In this document: positions 51,962 through 62,796 of the stretch, in pieces
Numbering within the stretch: the stretch's first letter is position 1
Layout of the letters: every line of letters begins with the position of its first letter
DNA from: Rapana venosa
Taxonomy: Eukaryota > Mollusca > Gastropoda > Neogastropoda > Muricidae
Length of the DNA: 64,000 nt
Direction of reading: 5' to 3'
Assembly: GCA_028751875.1 (NCBI GenBank)
Contig: CM054153.1
Span: 23,849,458-23,913,457, forward strand
Position numbers and translations under genes: made by a program
Notes under the pieces: generated by a model
What the model was told of the DNA's origin: nothing
Seen by the model: the letters and a program-made list of their open reading frames with translations, nothing else
The model's database searches: none

Positions 51962-52395
51962 ACCAAACTAAGTCATCTGGAACGACAAGAACATCGCCAT
52001 CAGCTTCAAGATCAGACTGATGCTTTCCCTGATCAAGTTCAATGTGGACCATAACAACAGACATTGAAAGGATACACGCAAAGGAGATTATACAGAAATC
52101 ACATAAAGTGGAAGTGAAAACCAGAAGAGTTCATGATTTCAGTGAAAAACTGCAAACTGAAGTGGTACCGGCACATAACACGAACACCTGGACTGGCCAA
52201 GACTGTCCTACAGGGAACAGTACAAGAAGGGAGACGAAGAAGAGGCCGACAGAGAAAACGATCGGAAGACATCAGAGAATGGACTAGCCTTGAGTGGAAA
52301 GCTGAGAACTGCGAGGAGTGGAGGAAGCTGGTTTCAAAGTCTTCAGTGGTGCCCAACGGACTATGGGATAGGTGGGGTGAGGTGAGGTGAGGTAA
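51962..52395 (+). pseudogene. RTE-like LINE ORF2 C-terminal remnant
   Basis: Frames read in turn give WNDKNIAISFKIRLMLSLI, LKWYRHITRTPGLAKTVLQG, TVQEGRRRRGRQRKRSEDIR, EWTSLEW and EEWRKLVSKSSVVPNGL. This series is the C-terminus of RTE-type LINE proteins that are abundant in marine invertebrates (family knowledge). Several indels and stops are present, and a segment between IRLMLSLI and LKWYRHI seems deleted. The complement of its last part occurs at 38329-38400. Confidence 0.75.
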
Positions 52396-52725
52396 GAGAT
52401 GCATGTGCTGACATGAAAAAAGAATACTGTTAGACTTAGACGTAGCAGTGACGTGTAAGTTGAACCTGGCGGAGCCCATCCCTCTCCAGGTAGCAGGGTG
52501 CATGCTGGGACCTCCGTCATCCGAAGGACTTTCACGGGATAAAAGCTAGTACAATTATTGACTCGCATATTTTGCGGAGGGGGGGATTCAGTAATTGTCA
52601 GATTACAAGTTTGACACTGTGCTGACGCATGCATTCAAAATCACACGTTATGTGCTGAGGTCTTTAAGAGAGCTTCTGAAACAAGTTTCCTTCCATCCCT
52701 GCACCCCCTCAGATATTGTCTAAGA
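52396..52725. other. No gene seen
   Basis: GGAGCCCATCCCTCTCCAGG near 52471 is the complement of CCTGGAGAGGGATGGGCTCC-like DNA near 23355. Otherwise unremarkable. Confidence 0.4.
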
Positions 52726-52726
52726 T

Positions 52727-52835
52727 TAAGTGGGTCAGTGGCCTAGTGAGGTAACACGCCCATACAGAAGTGAAAAGTCGAGGGTTTGATCCCCGTTTGA
52801 AACTTTTGTCCCCATCCACTAGACCTTGAGTAACC
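52727..52835 (+). mobile_element. tRNA-like SINE head (separate family)
   Basis: AAGTGGGTCAGTGGCCTAGT (box A-like TGGCCTAGTGAGG) and GTCGAGGGTTTGATCCCCGT (box B-like, about 52777-52796), followed by TGTCCCCATCCACTAGACC. No other copy is in the window. Confidence 0.6.
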
Positions 52836-53334
52836 ACTCTGTCTTTATAATTATATCTAGTGCATGTGAAAGAGACTCAAGGCAACAAGTGAGTGAGTTG
52901 TCCCTGGCAAAGTTGTGTAGAAAAAGCTATTGTCACACAGAAATACAGGAAAATTGCGACATAGTGTCATGTTCTTTGGTCTGCCTTTTCTTCTTCTCTG
53001 GGGAATGTCAAGTGAGACTTTTGGCTAAGTGTGGTGATGCTTGAGGGCTTTGAGTAATGCATCCTATAATCTCGTAACAATTCTTTTGGATTTCTTATTT
53101 TCCTGATCATGCTGTCCTTTATTTGGTTTTCTTTTTAAGACTCATACAGGTGGTAACCAATGATGGGGAAAAGGTTTACTGTCGTTATATTTGAGACAGA
53201 TTTGTGCTTTGCTTCCTTTAAAAACGGAGTAGATTTGTAGGTTTTCAGTTCGAGTTTTTTACAACTTCCAGACAACGTTGTCTTGTAGTGTATTTGTTGT
53301 TGCTTTAAAAAAAAAAAAAATGCAGGCAGTGTTA
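52836..53334. other. No gene seen
   Basis: Unique-looking AT-rich DNA. GTAGATTTGTAGGTTTTCAG near 53229 recurs as GTAGAATTGTTGGTTTTCAG near 54609, part of the duplication described next. Confidence 0.4.
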
Positions 53335-53454
53335 TTTCCTTCTTGTGCTTGTCAGTTTTCCCTGTGGCAATAGGTGTATTGTTTACAGAATCCACAAAAC
53401 TGGTTGCCTACTATTTTTCTTGTGTGGTTTTCATGACTAGTCAGTTGCCGATGT

Positions 53455-53515
53455 TAATAATAAATGGATTTTATATAGTGCTATATCTTGTAAAGACAAG
53501 TCAAAGTGCTAAAAT
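53455..53515 (-). mobile_element. Old L2-like tail fragment
   Basis: Plus view AATAATAAATGGATTTTATA, TAGTGCTATATCTTGTAAAG, ACAAGTCAAAGTGCT, a diverged complement of the GCGCTATATAAAT tail. Confidence 0.6.
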
Positions 53516-54328
53516 CAACTAACTAGCTCTGCTATAGTTCAGTGTGATACTTTGGTTGCATATTGCTTTGGTTTTGGGTGTTTTTTCTTTCTTCCTTCTT
53601 CCAGAAGCTTGTGAATTGGTCCAGTTATTTGCCTTGATCTCTATATTCTACTCAACAGTTGTGTCCCTTGACATTTACCGAATTAAGCCAAGTGTTAAAG
53701 GCCTTTCACCAAACTGTTGTTAGCAATGGCATGACCAGCTCTAAGCATAACAATATGCACTCTTTACAGAATCCACACCATTTAGAGTTTTCATGATCAG
53801 TCAGTTGTTAGTGTTAAATTGGAAGAGAAAGTAGTTTGGCCGCATCTTGCTTGGATTTTCAGTGGGTTTTTCCCCCTTCCCTAAGCTTGTTGATTTGTCT
53901 AGTTTGCAATATTTGAAATTCATTCTAAACAGTCGTTTCCCTTGACATTACCGAATTTAAGTAAGCTAGGCGCCAAAGGCCTACACCAAACTGTTATGCT
54001 ACCAATTTGAAGAGTGGCTGCTTTTGTGGAGGAAGTACTGGTTAGTCAAAGTCAAACATGCTAACTTCTCATCCAGTATGTAGCTTACTTCCAATCTCAA
54101 CGATTCTCAGGTGAGATGAGCTTGTTTCACTCACTTTGCATTGAAATCTTTCTTGAGCAGAGGTGTATTTCTTGCTTTCACTTTGTAAAGTTAACCAGAA
54201 ACCTATCATTGTAATTTCTACGTCTAAGATCATTGGGCAGTGAGTAGTTCTTTTACCTCTTTCCCCACCTGAAGAGAGTTTCTAGAGCTGAGTGGCCTTG
54301 GAAAATGCAGTTTTTCCAGTGTCTGGCA

Positions 54329-54525
54329 CACACACCAAGAGAGGCCTACAGGTCGGCATTTCTACAGTGGATTTAGCAAATGCAGAAGTGTGTGGCAAGA
54401 AGAGGGTGAATAAATCTGTTCATTTCATCTTCTTGAAATATTCACCCTCATACTTCTTGCCACATACTTCTGCATTCACTCGATCACTGTAGAAATGCCG
54501 ATCTATAGGCGTCTTTTGGTGTGTG
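54329..54525. repeat. Inverted repeat, arms about 83-87 bp, short loop
   Basis: The left arm (54329-54411) reads CACACACCAAGAGAGGCCTA, GGTCGGCATTTCTACAGTG, GTGTGGCAAGAAGAGGGTGA. The complement of 54439-54525 reads CACACACCAAAAGACGCCTA, GATCGGCATTTCTACAGTG, TATGTGGCAAGAAGTATGAG. The loop is about 27 bases. It could be a foldback transposable element or a duplicated segment turned around. Confidence 0.85.
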
Positions 54526-55137
54526 AACAGATTTAATCGTTGATCTCAGTTTACCAGAAGGTGCCCTTGTATTTTTGACAGATTTGAGGTTCAATTCCTT
54601 AAAATGGGGGTAGAATTGTTGGTTTTCAGTTCAACCTTTTTAGACATTCCTGCTTAAATGTCGTCGTCTTCTCAGTTCTAGCATTTTAAAAGTACATGCA
54701 TTTACAAGCAGTCGGTTTTTCCCCAGTCTTGTGTGGCAATGGCTGTACTATCAACAGAATCCACTGAACTGGTTCCACACTTTTATTTTGTGGTTTTCAT
54801 GACCAGCTCTGCTGTAGTTCAGTGTGGCAGTTTGGATGCATCTTCCTTGGGTTTTTTTTTTAGGGGAGGGGGTGTTGTTGTTCCAGTTATTTATCTCTTT
54901 GAATATAAATCTACTCAACAGTTGTCCCTTGAGCGTGGCTGCCCTTGTGGGCTACATGCATATTTCTCATCCAGTATGTACTATCTCAGTGATTCCCTTT
55001 CACTTTGCGGTGTTTTGTCAGGAAAGTTGTCAGAAATAATTGTTCTTTTTTGGGTTGACAGGTTCCCATGAGCCCTAGCTGTGCTTCCTTTTCAACAAGA
55101 ACAAGCTGGAGGTGACAGTTGGGTAAGCATCAACTGA

Positions 55138-55258
55138 AATATGTGACGCTCCACCAAGGCCAATTTTTAGTTTACAAGTCATTTGATTTTGATCTCCTAA
55201 CCCCCCCACCTGCCTAAAATGGCTTCTACTGGTTTCATGGTGGAGCGTCGCATATTGT
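55138..55258. repeat. Short inverted repeat around a 70-bp spacer
   Basis: AATATGTGACGCTCCACCAA at about 55138 and the complement of TGGTGGAGCGTCGCATATTG at about 55239-55258 match at most positions. The size suits a miniature terminal-inverted-repeat element, but no flanking duplication was confirmed. Confidence 0.6.
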
Positions 55259-55271
55259 ACAGCGACTGTTA

Positions 55272-55431
55272 ACATATGTAGCGAGTTTCCAAGACATTTT
55301 GACTTCAATCCCATGGGTCCATGAAGTCATCGTGGCTTGGTGGGGATTTTTATGATCTCCCAGGTCAACTGCCAGATTTTAGAATTAGATGGGGGTATGT
55401 GAACTAACTTTGGAAACTTGCTACATATGAC
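55272..55431. repeat. Inverted repeat flanking a SINE D fragment
   Basis: CATATGTAGCGAGTTTCCAA (55274) and the complement of TTGGAAACTTGCTACATATG (near 55410-55429) match at 19 of 20 positions. Between them lies a family D body fragment, TTTTGACTTCAATCCCATGG to TCTCCCAGGTCAACTGCCAG. Confidence 0.75.
55296..55385 (+). mobile_element. SINE family D fragment
   Basis: Matches 51206-51310 (TTTGACTTCAATCCCAGGGG, CATGAAGTCGTGG, ATCTCCCAGGTCAACTCCA) but lacks the head and tail. Confidence 0.65.
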
Positions 55432-56000
55432 GGTCGTTTCAAAAAGCAGCTTCCTTTAATAAATGAAAGCCTGCCTGGTCAGTTGCTATCAACCTGCTCC
55501 TAAAAAAAAAACTCGGATCAAAATAATGTGGACATGCACACAGAAAACTTCAGACAAGATGTAATATAATACTGTTTATTTTCAGATTCCTGTTGTAACA
55601 TGGATACCACAATACAAGTCATGGGAATATTTTGAAGACCAAATAAAATGCTATTTATTTGATGAAGTGTGTTCTGAATTGATTTTGTGAGTAAAGGAAA
55701 AAATTATAGTGACGACCAAGTGGTGCCTCCCCGGCCTAAATTCTACAGCCCAAAAAATTTTTTGGGGGCGGAATGGGCTATCTCGAGACTCGAGATTTGT
55801 TCGTGCCACCCCCAAGTAAGCCACACCTTCTAAAAAAAAATGAAAAAACAAGTCGAGCACAAAAAAAGTAAGGGGTGACCCTCACATGGTTTACAGTGCA
55901 GGAAATTGACACACCCCCACAGAATCAAAGGAGCCGTCCTTCAGTCTGGTGCTTGTGGTAGCATTCGGGTTGAAACGGCTTCAGGGCGTACCATCCTCCC
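55432..56000. other. No gene seen
   Basis: AT-rich DNA. CCAAATAAAATGC at 55639-55651 contains an AATAAA that could serve a plus-strand transcript, but no exon is attached to it. Confidence 0.3.
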
Positions 56001-56004
56001 TCTA

Positions 56005-56195
56005 CAGAGTTAGTGAACCTGCAAAAAAACAAAAGCAATGTTACTGCTCTTCCCCCCCTCATTTTGATCTGCATACTGAATTAAAAAAACACACCAAAAG
56101 CAATGTTACTGCTCCTTTCACTCTTATTTTGAATACTGAATGATAAAAAAAAAATCAAATTACTGCTCATTTTGAACATCTGCATACTGAATAAA
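56005..56195 (+). repeat. Degenerate tandem repeat, about 60-70 bp x 3
   Basis: AAAGCAATGTTACTGCTC, CATTTTGATCTGCATACTGA recurs at about 56032, 56098 and (shortened) 56157. Confidence 0.8.
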
Positions 56196-56211
56196 ATCTA
56201 GGTTTATTATA

Positions 56212-56278
56212 TCTGCCAGGCATTCTGGGTCAATACAATTGTATTGTAACATTTGCCTGGCAGACTGACCCAGAATGC
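56212..56278. repeat. Interleaved inverted repeats around a 16-bp palindrome
   Basis: TCTGCCAGGCA (56212-56222) pairs with TGCCTGGCAGA (56254-56264). GCATTCTGGGTCA (56220-56232) pairs with TGACCCAGAATGC (56266-56278). The order is A, B, palindrome, A', B', so the two pairings cross. The palindrome CAATACAATTGTATTG lies at 56231-56246. Confidence 0.9.
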
Positions 56279-56299
56279 AATAAGACTGATGCTATTGTG

Positions 56300-58245
56300 T
56301 AAATGCACACATCTATTCTGGGCTCCCTAAACTTTTTATTGCATAACCAATGCAGACAATACAAAAATAAATAGCTACAACAATAAGAAAAGCAAGGCAT
56401 GACATAAAAATTGCAAGGCTGTGCTGAGGTTGCCCATTTGTCATCTCCCACATTTCCTTACACATAAGTGGGATCAGTTTTCACTGGTAAACATTTTCCA
56501 CACTGGTAAACATTTTCCACAGTCATGGTAGAATTCTGAGGGCTGTTCAATAACTTTATAGCCTAACTATGCAGAAGTTCAGGCTAAATCCAACACACTG
56601 GTATGTACATCACATTTTAGAATGTCAATACTAACTGAGGAAAATGGAAAATATGCCTTTGTGAAGATAAGCATTCTGGTAAGCTGAAGTGAAAGCTAAA
56701 TGGGAGCCAAACTTTTGAACTGGACTCATACACACACTGACTGACTGACTGACAATCCCCCAAAACCACCTGCACAGAGTTATCACTTTGGACGAGACAT
56801 GGACTTATCCCTTTACACTTATGACAAAAGCAACGGTCAGAGCCGAGGAAATATTCCACAAAGAAACCTCTGGGATGCATGTAGTTTTCTGTTCCTGGAT
56901 TTTGTTTAGAAAAAAAATTGTGCAAAACTGCAATACCAGCTACAGAACCATTTCCAAGCAGCGAGGAAAGGTGTGGTGTTCCACCAACACAATGCCTCCT
57001 GTTGCCAATCCAGTCGTACTATTTACAGAGGCTATGTCAGGGCTGTCACCTCCACACTGATTAAAAATGTGCGCCTATATATATATTGTTCATTCATGAA
57101 AGTATGCTGCTGCTGCTGCCTAGCGAAGCTTTGAAATCCTTAACAAGTCTATATTCTGGCTTCCACCTCTTTCAAAATGACAACTATCAATGTATCATAT
57201 GCCATGGGTGCTGTGAAGAGTTAGCGTAGGGCACATGCCACAACCATCTGTTTTTTAACCAAACCAGAACTGAGCTGCTGCTAAGGAGTGTGTGATGCTG
57301 AAGGTTTCCTGACCACATTTCACAGTTCGGCTATAAACTTATTGAATAGCCAGTTTAAACATGAGGTTCACTGAATTCTGACCTACTTGAAAACAGTTCA
57401 TGAATACCAATTTAATTTCAGTCCACCATTTATTCATTATCTACCTATCTGGAAGTCTTAAAAGAACCTCATTCCTTTTGAGCTCATTATAAGCTTTGTA
57501 AAAAAAAAGTCCTCAGATACTGACAAAGACTGAGACATACACATACTTGGTGCCAGTTTGATGAAAGGCTATTACAGCTAGCCATTTTTGATAAGCTCTG
57601 TCTGACAAAATCTCCTTCAAAGAAATAATCCCACAGCAGTTCATCCATCCTACGGTTATGCCATCGCAGTGATGCCCTTCCTTCCACTTAATCTTTGAGC
57701 AACTAATAAACTGACAACAGACTGAATTATCAAGCCTAAATATGAACTTCAAAATGAAAAACAAACATTCAGAGTGAGAGGAAGAATTTCTGTGTAATAC
57801 ACTGCATTTTTCTCCATATTCATACATTACTTCTGACTGAAAAATTTGGCCCCCATTTTTCAAATTGAACAGCCACAATTCTGACAAAGATGCCAAAACA
57901 TTTTAAAGGCAACCTGCTCTTAATTTTTAAAAAGATTTGTATAAAGCAGTCAAATATCAACACACAAAAAAAAGTCCCAAAATTTTGGATGTGGCGTTTT
58001 GCCTTAAAACGAGTTTCCACACCAGACTAAGTTTGCCGATTCTGGAGATCACAGTTCTGTCAATCTCTTTCCTTGCCCTTATTAACCTCAGCACAGCCTT
58101 GAAGTAAAAATGCATACATGTCTGCCTTCCTACCTATCAAATGTTGATCATAAAGTTTTCTAACCTGAAAATGCCAATTTTCTGTTGTTCAGGGTTTGTT
58201 TCTGTTTAAAAATTTTTTTAAAATGCAAGCATGCCTTTATGTTTT
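56300..58245. other. Low-repeat region, no supported gene
   Basis: Nearly 2 kb of mixed AT-rich sequence with very few simple repeats, in contrast with the rest of the window. Minus frames at 57513-57896 and 57487-57687 are open but have no recognisable domain. The stretch could be 3' UTR or intron of a minus-strand gene (inference). Confidence 0.35.
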
Positions 58246-58248
58246 CCA

Positions 58249-58306
<58 letters not shown>
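58249..58306. repeat. (AC)n run
   Basis: About 27 CA units. Confidence 0.95.
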
Positions 58307-58424
58307 CTATTACAGAAAAAAACAGGACACAAGGCTGGAAGGGTTTGTTGGTTGTTGTTTTTTCGTTCCCACTTTGGGAATGAAGTCTTAAAAACACCTC
58401 CTGTGTGCATGAATTTTTATTTTT

Positions 58425-58640
58425 GTCATTAGTTCCGACCGACATGCAATGGGCTACTCTTCCAAAAGGCAGAACAGGCAGTTTTAATGCATGTGGAGCT
58501 TCAGTTTACAGTCTCATCTGAAGGACTTGGGTTGGTACTGATGTTAATTCCAGAGGAAAAATCCCCTTCTACGGGTGGCTCGAACCCAGGCCATCAACCA
58601 CTGCAAACGCAGCTACTATGCTACCCTCCCCACCCAAATT
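58425..58640 (-). mobile_element. SINE family A copy, diverged
   Basis: CATGCAATGGGCTACTCTTC, TTACAGTCTCATCTGAAGGA, GGTGGCTCGAACCCAGGCCA (box B side) and GCAGCTACTATGCTACCCTC. It has the same layout as the other head-bearing copies but is older. Confidence 0.75.
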
Positions 58641-59480
58641 TTAACCCCAATTTCAGGGTTTACATCCCAACCCAGAGCGAGTTTACTATGCACTCATTGG
58701 AAAGACTGGAACTACACTGTGGAACATCATCCATGTTCGAGAGTGTTGCTCAACAATGAAACAAGCGATAAAAGAAATGAGCATCAAAGCCTTCAGAGTG
58801 TGCGGTTTATTGAAAATGACTGCTGAAGGTGATGATGATGATTTCAAAGTCCATCATGACTAAAGATATTTCTGTCATCAGTGGGTGCCCTCTACACTAT
58901 AACATGGAACAAATATTGAAGTGAGCCAGCAGCATTGGCAGGGCCATGCAGCTTCTGCTGGTGGTATTGCAGCCTAAAGACATGCTAGTTCTCTTTTGAG
59001 GTATATACCCGACATTCAAGTTATAAATAATAGTTGTGGTAGTTGGTTAAATATGAAATGGGAGCAGCACAAAACAATACAGAACAAGCTGATTCATGAC
59101 TTCTCTTCTAATACCAGGATATAGCTCTACAATCACCGAGTTCATTCAAGGACTCATTAAAATAATAAAACCACTGTTTTGTTGCTGTTGTCTTTTTAAG
59201 TACTACTGTTTATCACAAGCTCTGCAAAACCACTTATTATGTTTTGCTACCTCGATAATCTAGTCTCTGGACTCTTTCTTTATCAGTTACATGGCATTTG
59301 ATGCACACTTTCCAGCAGAGCCTTGCTTTGTTGCTTTAAACTTTCAAATTTGACAGGCACGAATCCTTCCAGATAAGCAATCGATACACAACTTCCTTCG
59401 CTTCATGCACGTGTGCACTCATTGCCTCCCTTGGATAGTCATCTGCTCCTTGTTTTGTTTATTCATTTAAAATTTTTTAA
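58641..59480. other. No gene seen
   Basis: Low-repeat AT-rich DNA. No domain is recognised. Confidence 0.35.
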
Positions 59481-59484
59481 AAAT

Positions 59485-59693
59485 TTATTTATTCTTTTAC
59501 ATCGGGGATAATGGAATAAGCACTCATGAGCTTTTTTTACATCCAGTCCCGTGTGTATGCGGTTTTGTAAATTTTGTCATCTGTTTCCACCGGCACACAA
59601 TGGCCTACTCTTACGAAAAGCGGAACAGGATTTAACGTGTGCGCAAGATGTTCTGCATACGTTCGAACACAGGGCCTCGGTTTATAGTCTCAT
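59485..59693 (-). mobile_element. SINE family A, headless copy
   Basis: ATCGGGGATAATGGAATAAG through the central domain to CGGTTTATAGTCTCATCT. The 5' boundary is a few bases short of the shared TCCTTCGGATGAGAC point, and no L2-like tail is present. Confidence 0.8.
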
Positions 59694-59744
59694 CTATGTA
59701 TTTGCACGCATTTGAATCGGCGCTGTAAACTAAACAAAAAACTG

Positions 59745-60183
59745 ACTTTGAGTTTAATAGAACAGCTACTGCAACATTGAGTTTAATAGAACAGCTACGC
59801 AACATTGAGTTTCAAAGAACAGCTACGCAACATTGAGTTTCATAGAACAGCTACCGCAACATTGAGTTTCATAGAACAGCTACCGCAACATTGAGTTTCA
59901 TAGAACAGCTACCGCAACATTGAGTTTCATAGAACAGCTACCGCAACATTGAGTTTCATAGAACAGCTACCGCAACATTGAGTTTAGAACAGCTACCGCA
60001 AAATTGAGTTTCATAGAACAGCTACCGCAAAATTGAGTTTCATAGAACAGCTACCGCAAAATTGAGTTTCATAGAACATCTACAGCAAAATTGAGTTTCA
60101 TAGAACAGCTACCGCAAAATTGAGTTTAACAGAACAGCTACCGCAAAATTGAGTTTAATAGAACAGCTACCGCAAAATTGCAG
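59745..60183 (+). repeat. 29-bp minisatellite, about 15 copies
   Basis: Unit TTGAGTTTCATAGAACAGCT, ACCGCAACA with exact 29-base spacing over most of the array (for example 59831, 59860 and 59889). Copies up to about 59999 carry CAACATT; those from about 60000 carry CAAAATT. One copy near 59979 lacks five bases. There are no spacers between units, so it is not CRISPR-like. Confidence 0.95.
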
Positions 60184-60433
60184 TGGTAAAACAATTCTGG
60201 ATTCTTCTCATGTGCAGGGGCGTCGTTTTGTCACCCAAGCAAAGATCTGAAATCACACAGGCACAGAGCGCAGCAGAAAGTGCACCTTTTGCCTTGTTGA
60301 GAGACTGATCAAGGTATGGAAAGTCCTCCTCAAGTTTGAGAACCAACTTCTGACAGGCACGGCTATCGCCTTTTACTGACATCTTGGCGACTGGCATTGG
60401 AAACCAGCACCCACATTGATGTATTTGTTTCAT
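60167..60433 (-). CDS. Possible minus-strand exon, unrecognised
   Basis: The complement, from a possible acceptor ending TTCCAATGCCAG at about 60396, encodes SVKGDSRACQKLVLKLEEDF, PYLDQSLNKAKGALSAALCA and CVISDLCLGDKT. Its amino-acid composition is normal, unlike the repeat translations elsewhere. A possible donor (TTGG then GTGACA) lies at about 60229. The frame would otherwise run into the 29-bp minisatellite and stop. I recognise no family. It could equally be chance. Confidence 0.25.
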   Translation of the reverse strand: MKQIHQCGCWFPMPVAKMSVKGDSRACQKLVLKLEEDFPYLDQSLNKAKGALSAALCACVISDLCLGDKTTPLHMRRIQNCFTTAILR

Positions 60434-61195
60434 GCTTTTTCTTTTCTTCAGAAACTGGACATTTCAAAAACCAGAATCACTGCTAAAAAAAGAATGGTTG
60501 GTAGCTGTGAAGCTGACTGACCAATACAAAAATAAAAGAATGATGAAACAGAATCACTGTAACTTAAAAACTGACAGTTGCTTTGCTTTTATTTCTACAA
60601 CAACATCATTTTCAATTCTCAATTGAAACCGAGTCCATATTTTTCTTGGATTTTCTACCAAACAGCTCACTAAAACACACACAGAAATAATACAGTGTGA
60701 AAACAAAAAGAGCTTCCAAAGTTTCAAGTTTGTATTTGAGTTTGTTTGAAGGTAATAATTTGAAAAGGGTCCCAATGTAACCAGAACAGTGCACTTTTTG
60801 TTCATCAATTAACACTTGGAAAACGAGCTGTTTTGTGAACAAGAGAAGTGTTGGCTATAGCAGTTTCAGAAAATACAAAAATTGCAAAATCAACCTTAAT
60901 TTTGGCTGCCATGCCTTGCCTGAAATCTGTCAACTTATTCTTTTGATTAGATGGGGTGTTGTTGTTTTGTTAACACAGTTTACACATTTAAATTCATTTC
61001 CTGGTATTTCAAGAGAAGTCATGAAATTAGTAATTCAAACACCAAAACACACAAAAGGAGAGCAAAGTGGGTTTGTTGTTGTTGTTGTTGGTTTTATGTG
61101 TGCTCCAGGTTATACTTTTTTTTTGTTTTTTCAAATGTAGACGGGTGGAGACACGGCTACACTTAACTTAGATTAGAAACAGCAAATCCGATACT
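60434..61195. other. No gene seen
   Basis: AT-rich DNA with a short GTTGTTGTTGTTG run near 61075. Open frames here lack recognisable domains. Confidence 0.35.
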
Positions 61196-61262
61196 AGCCT
61201 TGTGGTCAATATATATCAGTTTTCTCAACTCTCTATGTATGTTCTTTCGATCCAGAAGGACC

Positions 61263-61518
61263 ATAGAGCCAGAGCTTATCCCGGTTTCTGTAGTGTTAAG
61301 CGAACTGATGGTTTTTCACCACCCCTGTGACAGGACGCTAGTCTGTCGCCAGATACTTCCCCAGCAGAGCTGGTACCCACTTGTACACCTGGGTGGAGTG
61401 AGGAAAATAGGAGTAAAGTGTCTTTCTCAAGGACACAACACCGAGCCGAGCGGGATCGAACCCGCGGCCTCTGGATCACGAGTCGACCGCCTAAACCACT
61501 CAACCACGGTGCCTCCAC
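61263..61518 (-). mobile_element. SINE family E, tRNA head, nearly complete
   Basis: The complement begins GGAGGCACCGTGGTTGAGTG (box A-like TGGTTGAGTGG) and has box B-like GCGGGTTCGATCCCG at about 61450-61464. GTGTCCTTGAGAAAGACACT follows, a block common in tRNA-derived SINEs of marine animals. The body goes on to CACCCAGGTGTACAAGTGGG. Only one copy is in the window. Confidence 0.8.
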
Positions 61519-61539
61519 CAACTCTCTATGTAAACTGTC

Positions 61540-62040
61540 ATTATTATGCTTAGGATATATTTATATTTTTATATATTTTTATATTTTCTAAATAAGTTTA
61601 TTTTCCAATATTTTGATGTAACTAATTATTAAATTAGTTTTTATATTATCTACTTGGTTTTTGTGTGTGTTATTTTTAATGTTGTCTAAATAATTCTTCT
61701 AGTCATTCAATAATACGGCCCGAGTTACCTCCCTTAAATGTGAGCGTTGGTCTTATCTAGGAAAGAAAATCAATAATAATAACTTTATTAAGTCATATTG
61801 TTTGCTCATATTCATGGATATGATTGTTGAAATACTGATCTTGACTCGATTCATTTCAACCACAATGAGAGTTCTTTATTTTTGTTGTAAATCAATATTT
61901 TTCATCTCTTGCATCATATAGGTATAGGTAAGTATGTACCCAAATATTAACTGCTAGAAAAGCAGTTCTAATTCTTATTTAAGGAATCTTTGATAAATCA
62001 TAATTATGGTGCGATTGAAGAACGTGTGGAATAAACTCTA
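61540..62040. other. Very AT-rich sequence, no gene seen
   Basis: TATATTTTTATATATTTTTA-type DNA and general AT-richness. Nothing is recognised. Confidence 0.4.
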
Positions 62041-62048
62041 TTTAGATC

Positions 62049-62166
62049 AATAAAACAGTTCACATGAAGTAGTAGTAGATTGTAAGGCGTAAGGTGTAGA
62101 GGATAGATAAATAAAACAGTTCATATTAAGTAGTAGTAGATTGTAAGGCGTAAGGCGTAGATGATG
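62049..62166 (+). repeat. Tandem duplication, about 60 bp x 2
   Basis: AATAAAACAGTTCACATGAA, GTAGTAGTAGATTGTAAGGC, GTAAGGTGTAGAGGATAGAT is repeated immediately with a few changes. Confidence 0.9.
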
Positions 62167-62790
62167 TGTGAGTCCTAAAAGTTAGTTAACTGCTGTTCTT
62201 TGTTGTAGACAAGTTTGAATTGTGGAACTAAATTCTATCAAATGCAGACATAAAAATATAATTGTATGGTATGTTTTGGGTTTCTTTATGAATGATAAGA
62301 TTGGAAGATGTTTGTATGGATAATTTGTAGTATTAGAGATCGTTATATTTTCGATCATACCAACAGCTTTAAGAAGCTTGCTTGGGTGCAAGCAGACCAG
62401 AGACTGTTTTCACACCACTGGTTAATTATGAATATCTTCTCTCATGGACATCTGTGGTTAATAATATGTATATGTATACAAACTGTGGTGCATATCCTTC
62501 TTTTCCTAGTCATAAAGTATTTAGTTTTGTTGAGGTTTTAATGTTTTATTACCGAAAGTTATAGTATGCAGCTGTTAAAAGTGTATCAAGCCGGAGGCTT
62601 TAATTGCTAATAGTTTGCAGCCAAATGATTTTTGTGCAAAATGCAATAATGCATCTTAATGCTTATACTTTCTAGTTTATTTTGATGTATAATATGTCTA
62701 GTTTCGTTACGCGGACAGCAAGATAACCACCACTGAAGCTGCATGAGAAAACAAAATCTCCTTCACCTTGGGCCAAATTGGCCAAAACGC
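62167..62790. other. AT-rich sequence, no supported gene
   Basis: A 77-codon plus frame (62308-62541) has no recognisable domain. Confidence 0.35.
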
Positions 62791-62796
62791 TCGCAG

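Larger units (their letters stand above)
53335..54935 (+). repeat. Diverged tandem duplications, three partial units
   Basis: Blocks recur in order. CAGAATCCAC, GTGGTTTTCATGA and CAGTCAGTTG occur at 53375-53445 and 53767-53812. The same series, with TAGTTCAGTGTGGCAG, is at 54755-54840. CAACAGTTGTGTCCCTTGAC, ATTTACCGAATTAAG and ACCAAACTGTTG occur at 53655-53722, with relatives at 53928-53992 and 54913-54935. Similarity is moderate, so the duplications are old. Confidence 0.65.

Noticed and set aside
59745..60183. CRISPR-like regular repeats
   Set aside because: The 29-base units are contiguous without unique spacers, so this is a minisatellite. The 34-base arrays at 30982 and 63758 fail for the same reason.
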